Below are positions 1 to 10,187 of a stretch of 64,000 nucleotides of DNA, one piece after another. The DNA is from Paramacrobiotus metropolitanus. Taxonomy: Eukaryota; Tardigrada; Eutardigrada; Parachela; Macrobiotidae. The notes under the pieces are model-generated. The model did no database searches and was not told the DNA's origin. It saw nothing but the letters and a program-made list of their open reading frames with translations. The stretch lies in contig NW_026570374.1 of the NCBI RefSeq assembly GCF_019649055.1, forward strand, positions 206,546-270,545, read 5' to 3'. Made by a program: the position numbers and the translations under genes. Each line of letters starts with the position of its first letter. The stretch's first letter is position 1.

Positions 1-2933
1 CAGTTACTAACTGATTATTAAAAAATTTAAACTTGGTCCTGTTCAAAGAGGAAGGGGAAAATTCGCCAAAAAGACTTTCAGCGGTGTCTGGCAGCCTATC
101 TTCCGGGTTCCTCGCAAGATTGTAACATTTTTAGCATTTTCCCCGTTCGAACTTCAAGAAGCACAAAACGGTTTTATGTTCAGAAGTCTTCCCTTTTACA
201 GTGCAAATTAAGATCAAAAAGATTCGCCCCTTTCTGCTTTTAGAAGGAAATCGGAAGTGTTAGTGACCAGTTGTCAAAACATGAGGCTTGCCAGTTTCCA
301 GACGGCAAAAATATTAATAAACCCGGAAAACAATTTGTTGCAAACAGGTTAGCGATAAACTGAATCATAGCCAGTCTGTGCTGAGGTGGGTCAAGGATAC
401 AGTTTTTATTGTGGAAAAGAATTGGAAGTTTGGAATAGCAGGAAAGCGGAAAACCAAAAAAAACGGATGTCTGTAAAAACAATTTTATTATTTTAATTTG
501 TGAAAGTTTGGAAATGATTCATGATCATGAAAATAACAAGTACATAGTAAGCCTTGACTATTATAAATTTTATTCAAAACCATCGAGAAGGAGAGAAGTG
601 ACAACATTACAGCTGAAATTTTGGAAGGATAGTGGTTAGGCTGCCAGAAGTACCACCGGCTAAATGATTTTTAACCTGGGCAGTTCTTCATCGACAGTTA
701 AAAATTTTCTTTTCTTCGATAACTCAGAGAACATGTTACGTAATAAAAAATATATCGTTTGCATATCACTTGAAATGGCACGCAGGCAAAATAGGGAAAG
801 AAACTTTTGAAATGGCCTTTGTACAAAGAAAAACGATACGGTACGCGAAGCCACCTCCAGAGGTGGCTTTCCCTGGTATCTTTTTGTTGATGAGCAAGCA
901 TTTTTTAGTATTGCCATTGTGTGACGATTTCTTTTCGTGAGTTATTTAAATTTTATGAAATTTCTAATTATTTTAAAACCCAACTGAATGCACAAAAAAT
1001 TGAAACAGGAAATGTGACCAGCTCAAAACAATAAAAATAATACCATATAACTACAATTAAGTACTACAACATCATGCGGCTACAGAGAAGTGGAATGGTT
1101 TCGAAAAACAACGGTTTCGAAAAACCATTATTCAGACCGAGTGTGTTTTCGAATACGAAATTAGTTTCTATTCTTTACCACATTGAATACTGAATAGGAG
1201 CGCTCGGAAAATGAAGATCTAAATTTGCAAATTTTGATCCGTATGTACTACGTACTTATGTAGCTGCTCTAACGCTATTACTATACTGCAGCATGCTGGC
1301 CAAAATAAATAATTGCGCGGGTGGTGCGACTGATCTGACTCATCACCAGCTAAAAAGTAAGAACAATGATGCCAAAAACTTTCAATCCAGGGAACAACAT
1401 TTTGCAATTCAGACTAGGAACTAACTAGAATGAGGGCATAAAAGCAGCACAAGAATTCTTCCAACAACCCACGAGAGCACAAAAAAACTGGTAAACAAAG
1501 CGATATGTGATCGACGCGATGGGACGCAAATACAGCGATACGGAGCCAAAGCTGAAGGTTCGATACAGGAAACGGAGAGCGAGCCCAGTTTCGATATGCG
1601 TAGCCTGTGCTGCATCTTGGTGGTGCGCACCAAATAGTGTCCCATTTTTGTACTGTAGCGAAACTAGATACGGTGCTGTATTGCAACGAGATACGCTTTA
1701 GAAAAGGGACGAAGCCTTTAAATATCTAAAAGCCGGCCCGCGGCCCGTTTACCGTATTCAATCACATGGCGGCTCTGTGGTACTGGTGGTAGCTTGGGCA
1801 TTCACTAACCTCGAAATCTAATAAACATAGATTAATTTTATTTTAATAAATACTAGAGAGCTTGACTGATGGCTGACAAAATCTTACAATTAGTATCTAC
1901 AGATGCAGCCTGCAAGGACACCTTGGGCGACCGTTAACTGTTCCCCGCAAGTTTCCATTAATTCTGCGCTAAAAAAATGGTATTTTATGGGCATCGTGTG
2001 CAGATATATAACCCCACTCAATCCATTTTATCATCGTTAAAATATTTTCTGTGGTACCAAAAAGTTCAAGTCTTCAGTTCGTTAGATCGGTGATATAAAG
2101 TTACATTAAAAACGCGATAAAGAACCATGAAAAAAGAAAAACTTACGGGGGCTTTCACGGTTTTCAGAAAATGGTCGAATTTAACCGGAAAGCTTGAAAA
2201 AATTCCGCATTTTCAAATGTTTAAAATATTTTCGTAGCTGGCCTCGCTGGGTTTTATATTTGAAATATTTCTCAAAATCTTTTTTATTGCTTTACGAAGT
2301 ATATTTTGTATTTCTTTCATTCTTCCATACCTCAAACACAACTGGTCGCGCGCTAGCGCGACCGATACTTGTAAGTACTTATTTTTCCCGACTAGTTCCT
2401 AAATTCCTATTGATTTTCCTCGAGAATATTGTAGTAATCTCCCATGCGTGCACTAGCACCACGTAGGCGTTTTTTATTTTCCCTATACTAATTTTCATCC
2501 GGCAGTAGCCGCTCCCATAATAAACTTGCGCTGGTAAAATTTGCAAGTAATCTATTTTCTCTGCATGTTTAAAACAGCGTTCACAAAATAAATAATGCTA
2601 ATTTCCCAACATTTTATTCCCGTTCAAAAACAACGACCGTAAGGCGCACAGCCAAAATGGTGCTCAACTAAAACCGCGTAATTTGATCAAAAACGTGCTT
2701 ACTTTACCGGAACAGCGTGGGAAATGTGAAGAATATGGAAAAAATGGACGCCAGTAAAAAACTCAAAAAAACCATTTTGTCGACTAACACAATATCGCGC
2801 GGTAAAACTGAAGAATAACGCCGCTTGTGCAGCCAGTTGGGCGACACTGTAAACCAAAACGCCAACGCTGAAAGCGTGAAAATGGTGAAAAAATCATCGT
2901 TCTGCCGGCGACGAAGGGGGACGCCGGTCCCTT
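1..2933. other. AT-rich gene-free left flank
   Basis: No reading frame here shows a recognisable domain, GC-rich exon texture or a chain of compatible splice sites. The short open frames have no coding character. A small direct repeat built on GGTTTCGAAAAAC lies near 1095-1125. Part of this stretch could be 3' UTR or downstream sequence of the minus-strand BLCAP gene. Confidence 0.5.
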
Positions 2934-3230
2934 TCAGAGCTGCATGGCGAGGGGGAGGGTGTGGGGGTGGTTGGGGTGCGCGGGGCGGCAGGTGGTTTGG
3001 TCGTCCTGGTCGTCGGCGATCCAGAAGATGCAGTGGCCCAGGCCGCTCCAGCAGACGAGCAGGCAGGTGAGGAGAAAGACGGCGGTGCAGAGGATGCAGG
3101 GCTTGCGCTTGAGGATGAAGCCCAGGACGTACAGCGAGAAGAAGGCCGTGTACTGCACCTGCGCCAGCAGGTACGGCAGCGCCGGCTTGGGCACCAGCAG
3201 CAGCGGCAGCAGCCACTGCAGGCAGTACAT
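2934..3230 (-). CDS. BLCAP: BLCAP (bladder cancer-associated protein) homologue
   Basis: A 98-residue single-exon protein. It opens with MYCLQWLLP and has a KP at residues 15-16, a central RKPC segment, a VFL hydrophobic stretch, and Cys residues before an acidic, polar tail. These features match BLCAP along nearly its whole length; the vertebrate protein is 87 residues and also has an intronless coding region. Two hydrophobic segments (about residues 3-40 and 45-70) suggest a small membrane protein. BLCAP is linked to growth control and apoptosis, but its biochemical role is not settled. The start is fixed by the conserved N terminus. The C-terminal tail (about residues 73-98, rich in Asp, Pro and His) is longer than in vertebrates and not conserved. 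No neighbour suggests its role. Confidence 0.92.
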   Translation of the reverse strand: MYCLQWLLPLLLVPKPALPYLLAQVQYTAFFSLYVLGFILKRKPCILCTAVFLLTCLLVCWSGLGHCIFWIADDQDDQTTCRPAHPNHPHTLPLAMQL

Positions 3231-5597
3231 CGTGACGGCGGCGGGGGTTGTTACGTTGACGGGATCACCCGCTCACATTCCCACCACCACGACGAAACAG
3301 CAACCTCCGCGATCCACCACTTCCGGCACTCCCGATCCCGGTCAGGTCGCGTTCCGTGCAGTCCACGTCACGGGAAATGGTCCTAATAGTCACACTGGGC
3401 AATCTGCAAGAAGCGATGACATCGCTGATTAACCACAAGTACCATGTGCGAATGCAATGGAATGATTAATATATATTTTTATGTAGGTACATAATGAATC
3501 TGGAGTCAATTAACTGCCGCTCTGTACCCATATGCCGAGTGCATTATTAAAGACAGGTGTAGATAAGAGCCTGAGATAATAATATTATAATTATTACAAA
3601 CTCTGTACTGTAGCACTTTGCGCAAAATTTGACGAAAATACGTTCAAAAATTGCTTGTATTGTACGAGTTGTACGAAAACTTTACCGGAAGTATCCAATA
3701 CGCTTACAGTAATTAAAATTTTCCGCTTCACTAACTGGTAAGCCATCCAACCTAATTACGAACTAAATTACATAGTAAATACGTACTACAAAATAAATAC
3801 GGTATGTAGTTTGTTTGTTGCAACTTATAAAAGTACTGCACGTAACAAACCTCTACGAGTACTCGTAATGGTTGGCAATATTGGCATGTTTTTACTAATA
3901 TTTCTCCAAGTCTTCGCTCCTTCCTTACGATACGCTCTCGCCAAATTTGTTCGATGAGGATAAATGTTATGATCGTATTAATTAATTGCACGTACTCGTC
4001 TACAAAAAACTTGACCAGTTGTACATAAGTACAGTTGTAACTTGTCTGTAATCAGTGGCAAGTCTGCACTGTGCATCCTCAGGACCGCAGAATGTGCCAT
4101 CGCTACCTGCGCTTCTGTAGTTGTACCTTCACATTTGCCGTTTCCGCTACGGTCCTCATCTAATAATCCCTCATTCCCAAATCAACCAAGGGAGCAATAT
4201 CAATCTTAAATGGCAGCTTTCCAGCGGAGCAAATCATTAGCGATTAGAGCAGTACTTTCCGCCACTACTCCGTAATAATCTGCATCCACATACAGTACTT
4301 GTACTCTGTAGTACTGTACATACACAATACACTTACGGACGTTTTCAAAAATTGAATATCCAGAGCATTGCGCAGCAGGCACTACTTTTTGCTTTTGGAA
4401 AACCTCGTTGCGAGAAGCCTGGATGATACAGTACTGAGTATTGTACAGTTCTTAGTACAGTACGAGTATACGGTAGACTGTAGAGTAGCGTCTAGCGACC
4501 TGCAGGCTGGACCACGTAACGACTAAATGCACTAATCAACTATTCAGCGTGACAACACTGTCAAGACGTCAGGAAATCACGCACTCATACACAGGAAGAT
4601 CCCTGCGAGTCTGCGAAAAGCTGCCAGTTGCTGCTGGCGCTTGACTGCGTGTACGTTGTGAAGTGTACAGATAGCTCGCAGGTGAAATACAGTACTTACA
4701 GTACAGCATGCTGCTCTAGTCACCAAGTGACTACCAAATTACGCTATTATCGTTTTATGAAAATAACTGGCTACAGTACGATTCTCAGACTTCCTGTTCC
4801 TACCTTGTAATCGCGCACTCGTCAAAACGATAATAATAAAACAAAATAATATCAAGTTGCTGAATGATGACTGCAAATCACCGAGTACAGGAGTGCTGTT
4901 GATACGTACAGTACGCGTGCAGAGTCTGTAGTAACATCAACAGTCTACGAGTAGATCTGCAGGAACCTGGCAAATCTGCAGGGAGGACACAAATTAACAC
5001 GAATTATTACCAGCGAACACCAGTCAGCAGTCAACACTGACAATCATAACCAGATCAATCCAAGTCGAAACACAGAAGTACAGCCAAAGTCATTCACAGA
5101 CAAACAGCGGCAAGCCACAAACTAAACCCTCATACAGACGTGAGTGTCAAAAGCGGAAACTAAAAACTCAGTAAAAAGGCCAAAAATGATACTAAAATCT
5201 AAATTTGGAAAAAATGGAAAATCATCATTCGGGAAATATTCGTAAGGCAGCAGTAGTAAGGGGGTTGCTTTTCTAGCAGTGGGGCGCACAGAACGGGACA
5301 GGGCACTCGCAATCAAAGCACGCTCAAGCAGAGCAAGCGTGTTTTGATTGCAGAGCGTATCCTATACTACTCTGGCTCGACTAATGGGTGACGCAGTCCT
5401 GCTGTTGGATTTGCATTTGCAGCGCCTTTTACAAATTTCTTCGTGGGAATATTGCTGGAAAAGTGCCTGGCGGATTTGAATAGTTTATGTAACTGCATCG
5501 TCCACGGCACATCAATTTAGCCTGTGAATCGTGTCCCGGGTGTGTCAAGAAGTGCGTTCGTCCGTTGTTTAAGCGAGCGGAAGGAATCGCTGGGAGA
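3231..5597. other. Intergenic spacer rich in GTAC / AGTACTGTAC words
   Basis: About 2.4 kb between BLCAP (minus) and NDUFS5 (plus), so it should hold both promoters. I see no exon. GTAC-centred words recur strikingly at about 4250-4950, for example AGTACTGTAC near 4311 and several CAGTAC copies. The GC-rich sequence just beyond 3231 lies 5' of BLCAP and is probably its 5' UTR and promoter. Confidence 0.5.
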
Positions 5598-6608
5598 ATG
5601 TCGTTGATCAGGACTCCCTTCTCGGATCTCAGCGGGAACATGTTCACGTTCCAGAGTGACCGCCAGAACCCCCTGTGCCGCGCCATCGAGGTAAGCGAAA
5701 TTCTGGATAGACATGGCTGAATTAGGGTCGAATGAGTGAAGCATCAGTTGAATAGTTTATGGCTCAAGTCGCGTGTGACTGGAGAAATTTCTGCTGATCA
5801 GCTGGCACTAGTGACTAGTGACTACTCTGACTGCCTGCATGCCTGGGAGACGCAGAATTCCCAATGCGTACGGGCTTTCTCCTCCAGAGTAGCGGTCGGT
5901 ATTCGTGTGGAAATAATTTTTCTATCGAACATGATTTATGTCTGACGAAAAGCTCTATCCTCATCATACCAAACGCAGGAAATTTAGAGATTTCCGGTGC
6001 TTGACGCAATTGCAACCGCTCAGTGCGGCAGCGTGATGTACAATTTGAAAGAAAATTCCTTGTTGATTTGCGCCATAAAATGATAAAAAATCATTAATCA
6101 GCTAAGAATAAATTACTGCAGTAATACTATTATGAATTCTCAATGTTAAATGCGCTGCTTAAAGCCAGACTGATGCGAAACCAACCTTACTTGACGACGC
6201 GCAGATAAATGCGACGTATCTGTAAATCGAGTATGAATTAGTGCGAGTGTTGACTCTTTGCGATTTTATTGCCACCTTGTTTTCTTACACATCGGAATAT
6301 GGAACTAGATGGAGTGTGTTGTGCACTGCAGATCCAGCTGTACAAGTGCCTGGAAGCGGCGGGCGTGCCCAACTGGCGCAAGACCTGCAAGGACGAGTAC
6401 GAGGACTACGTGGAGTGCGTCACGCGCCGCAAAACGGTCAGTTGCACTGTCTGCTTGATTGGTCATTGACTAATGCGTCCTCTGCTTGCAGAAGGAGCGG
6501 CTGGTGTGCATGCACAACGAGCGCGCCCGCCAGTTCCTGGCCGGCAAGATCCCGGACGAGTACCTGCCGTTGCCGCCGCGCTTCGCCTGGCGCCCGCCCG
6601 TCGGCTAG
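5598..6608 (+). CDS. NDUFS5: NDUFS5, complex I 15 kDa-type subunit
   Basis: Three exons (5598-5690, 6332-6436, 6492-6608) join in phase 0 to give 104 residues; the human protein has 106. It is an accessory subunit of mitochondrial NADH:ubiquinone oxidoreductase, on the intermembrane-space side. The evidence is a twin CX9C (CHCH) arrangement, C27-x9-C37 and C50-x9-C60, with the second helix reading CKDEYEDYVEC followed by RRKT. This matches the CKxEYDDFVECLxRxKT region of NDUFS5. The C-terminal segment ends in a proline-rich stretch as in the family. Twin CX9C proteins are normally imported by the MIA40 route without a cleavable presequence, and none is seen here. The first ATG fits the family length. 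A possible ATTAAA polyadenylation signal lies at 6919. Confidence 0.9.
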
Positions 6609-7217
6609 CGGCTGCCACCGAACGGACCAGTGGGTCATTCTGGATGTGTATATTTTGCGTATTTTGCGGGATTGTCATTTTCCTTAGTGTTTTGAGAAAA
6701 TTAGCAATTTACTGAATTTAGCAGTCGCTGTGGAAATTGTGTGTCAAATGTTCTGCCAGATTTTTGAGTGACTTAATATCTCCTGTCGCCACCGGAAGTC
6801 GGTAGTATGCACTGCAGTCGCGTGTGTCGTTTAGTAAAAGGAAGAAGCGGTAAATGTGTAAATTTGTACTGACTAATTGTGCAATAATTATTGTGGCGCT
6901 TACTGTACGAGTACCTGAATTAAAAGCGAAACATTTTTAAAACTTTAAAAACAGTTTCAAGAAAATTCTCAAAAATTTTCGCTCTGATTGACATTAATTT
7001 AAAGTGGTTTATAAATTGAATCTGAATAAATTCCAAATTTAGGTTATACAAAAATTAAAAATTAATCAAAAATATAAGTAATAAAAAGTGTGAATTAATA
7101 AAAGAATTAAGGCAGTTAATTGTGCGTATTATTCAAAGCCGTCACTGATCACAGAAAGCACAGCAGCTTTTGGAGCGTCTGCAACAACCCGGCCGGCGTG
7201 TTGATCTTGCACAAGGA
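6609..7217. other. Convergent 3' spacer between NDUFS5 and tektin
   Basis: AT-rich sequence between two genes that end toward each other. It contains a candidate ATTAAA at 6919-6924 for NDUFS5. No exon-like segment is visible. Confidence 0.5.
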
Positions 7218-9807
7218 TCACACGACAACGGGCCGGAAGGGCACCGGGTAGGCCTCCCGCGGCGCCAGACAGCGGTCGCGGTCGCGGTGGATGGCCTCGG
7301 CGGTGGCGCGGATCTCCTGCTCCAGCGCCACCTTGGTGTAGTTGAGGTTGTTGAGGCTGATCTCCACGTCCTTCAGCTGCTTCTGCAGCCGCTCCACCGC
7401 GCCGTGGATGTCGCCCAGCTCGTCCCGCAGTCTGCAATGGAAAGGTCATCACCGGGGCGTTGAATCAGTCGACCGGCAGACGTACCCTTGGTGCGGCGGG
7501 TCGTAGCAGTTCTCCATGTAGGGCCGGTGCGAGCGCCACTGCAGCCGCGTCTGGGCCAGCTGCAGCGGCCGGCGTTTGTCCTCGATGTTGCGCTTCAGCA
7601 GGTCGGCGTCCCGCATCAGGTCGCACAGCTCCTGGTTGACCTGCGGTTGACAAAGGTCACACTAATATATTTTATATAAAATTTTTTTTGCATAAATAAA
7701 TTTGTTTTCATTTAATTAAGATTAAAGTGCAAGCCGAAGCGCACGATGGTGTAGCGGTGGTGGAGCTGGCGGCTGAACTCCTCCAGCTGGCGGATCTTGA
7801 CGCGCAGCGCCTCGTTGACGCGCGACCACTGCAGCCACAAGTCGTGGTCGGTCTTCTTGGACTGCTGCTCGGCGTCCTGCCGCAGCCGGTTCGACTCGGC
7901 GCGCGTGCTTTGCGCGCGCAGCACTAAATTGTTGGACATTTGCGCCCAGCTCTGCGGCGTGGAAATGCTGCAGCAAACGAAGTGTTAACTATGGTTAACT
8001 GGGACAACCTGAATTCGTTCGCTAAAATCCTTTTAAAAAAATAGAAAATAAATGTTAAAAAATTAAGACTGGCTACTCATAACGGCAGTAAATTGATTAA
8101 TTGAAATGGTTGTTGTTAGTAGCGCATTACGTGTTGTCGAAGGTCTCGATGCCGGGGTAGGCGCGGACTTCGGGCGAGGTGTGGTGCATGGAGTAGCAGC
8201 GGTGGTCGATGCTGAGCGCCGTGTGCTTGTTGGCGCTGTCGCGGTACAGCTCGTCCAGGGCCACGCGGTTGCGCCTGCCGTTCAGTAAGCATTTAATGAC
8301 GCCGCTGTTAACACAGCATATATAATCGGCACTGACCCGTTCTGCGCCTGCAGTGCGGCCGACACATGCCGCAGATTGTCGCGGGTGTTGCTAATCAGCT
8401 CTTGCTCCTGCACAAACACAAAATAAGAGCGCAATTTAATTCAATAAGCGGCATTTAATTCCATTTTAATTTATTAAATTGTACATGTCTGTATGCAGTA
8501 GTAAATAATAAAGATGTGCCAGGTATATATAGCCTTATATGAATTTAGCCGGGATGAAAGAGACATGCAAGCGACAAACCTTACTGAGTTCGTAATCCAC
8601 CGTGTCCAGGTAGATGATGGCGTTGCCGCTGAGCTTCAGTCGGCGCACACCCGTGCAGTCCAGCGACACCTTCAGCGGGCCCTCCAGCTCCTGGATCTCG
8701 CGGTCGATGCGCTGCTTCAGCCGGTCCACCGCGCGGATCTCAGTCTCCATCTTCTCCGCTTCCGCCACGATCTCCCGCCGCCAAAAATTCACATCCTGTG
8801 TTACAAATTAAGAGCATTAGCGTTAATATTTAATCTGGTCATAATTTAATCTTATCATGATAACTGCATTCAAGTTTTATATATAAAAATGTAGGCGAAT
8901 TCCGGTGTATTGACCTTACGTTAACTCGCTCGCCCAGTTTCTGCTTGACGTCGCTTTCTTTGTTGTTAATCAGCTGATCTGCAGATTAAGCCAGCGAATC
9001 AGAATCGCTCATTACTAGCAGGCAATATAAGCAGCCAATGATAGTTCATCATAATTGCAGAGGGAAGCACGTGATTGGTGGACAGCTTACGTACGCTCCT
9101 GCTGGCACATGCGCAGCGTGGTGGCCTTGAGGCGCGTGGGGTCCTCGTTGAGGGTGTCGAGGAGATTGACGCGGTACGGGTCGCGCAGCATCCACTGCGG
9201 CACGCTGGCGTCGCGCTTGGCCGTGATCAAGTTGTCCACGCTGGTCATGTTGCTGGCCATGGTGGGCGTGGCCGGGGGCAGGCGCTGCGGGAAGGGGTTG
9301 TCCAGGCTGAAGCGCAGCCGGTCCGGGACCGGTAGCTGGCTGAGCAGGTCGCTGTTGGCCAGGCTGGCCGTCGACCAGTGCGGTTTGTAGGTCCAGCTGC
9401 GCGGGTACACCGTCTGCAGCGGGGACAGCGGGCCGCGGTTGTATGCCAGCTGGTACTCGGTCGAGTGCGGATAGACGCCGCTCTGCGTCAACGGACCGAA
9501 CCGCCCGTAGTTCACGCCGTCGCCGTACGGGCTGCAGCCCGACTGGCCGTGCTGCAGGAGGGTGCAGTTTCTGCCACAACCAAAACCAAGCTTTTTAAAA
9601 ATTTGTAAACTTGAGATTTTCTTAAAAAAGATTTTATTTCTAGCAAAACAAAAAAGCACACGCTCGTTGGACATAAGTAAAATGACGATTTTAGCTTCTG
9701 GTAAAATTATCGATGGTTGCTCAGGCGGCTGCTTGTGGTATTGGCCAGTGATACCTGCTACCGCCCACGGGTGGTTTACGGTTTGATAGTTGAGCATGAT
9801 GATTCAT
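7218..9807 (-). CDS. Tektin (axonemal microtubule inner protein)
   Basis: Nine exons on the minus strand, in transcript order: 9807-9755, 9570-9095, 8978-8920, 8795-8580, 8407-8337, 8274-8131, 7967-7745, 7640-7486 and 7431-7218. All phases close to give 536 residues. Tektins are coiled-coil filament proteins inside axonemal doublet microtubules. Family marks include LGERVNDVNFW at the rod start, ISTPQSWAQ, long heptad helices, and a diverged nonapeptide RPYMENCYD at 453-461 where the classic signature is RPNVELCRD. The last 70 residues end in a proline-rich tail. The head (about residues 1-170) is long and unique. The closest type is tektin-3/5, but I do not assign a number. The first exon (ATG at 9807) is the least certain piece; it was chosen because its AG end completes the codon opened at 9570. 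The gene is divergent from NUBP1. Confidence 0.9.
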
Positions 9808-10187
9808 GAGCAAACATGAAGTGGCAATTTTCATTTTTGATTTTTCCGATTCCCAGAATCAGATCGTCTAATCTTCTGGTTTTTGATTTTATCTCGAAGA
9901 TATCACGTTGTAAACTTGTGTTGTAGTTTTTACAGAGTTGCTTTCATCTTCATTTGACGGTTTACGAGTTCTATCGGTCTGCGTGGACCGTGGACGTGCT
10001 GGCTGTTGTGAACGTGGACCGTGGACGTGCTGGATGTTGTGATCGTGTACGTGTACGAGATTTTCGACGGCTGAAACTTGTCTGTGTGCGACTCTGTGGG
10101 ACTTTGAGATTTCCTTTTAGCCTGACGAAGTCAATGTGCTTTGGACAGGGTAATTCGGGAGAGAGTGACAAGGTTGCCAAAACTACC
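9808..10187. promoter_or_regulatory. Shared divergent upstream region of tektin and NUBP1
   Basis: These 380 bp separate the two start codons, so the core promoters of both genes, or their 5' UTRs, must lie here unless there are further upstream non-coding exons. The NUBP1-proximal half is open back to 9954 with an alternative in-frame ATG at 10137. I prefer ATG 10188 because it gives the usual short leader before the first cluster cysteine. Confidence 0.45.
9982..10042 (+). repeat. 31-bp tandem duplication upstream of NUBP1
   Basis: Two adjacent copies start at 9982 and 10013 with only a few differences; each carries GTGGACCGTGGACGTGCTGG. They sit in the divergent promoter or 5' UTR. Confidence 0.85.
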
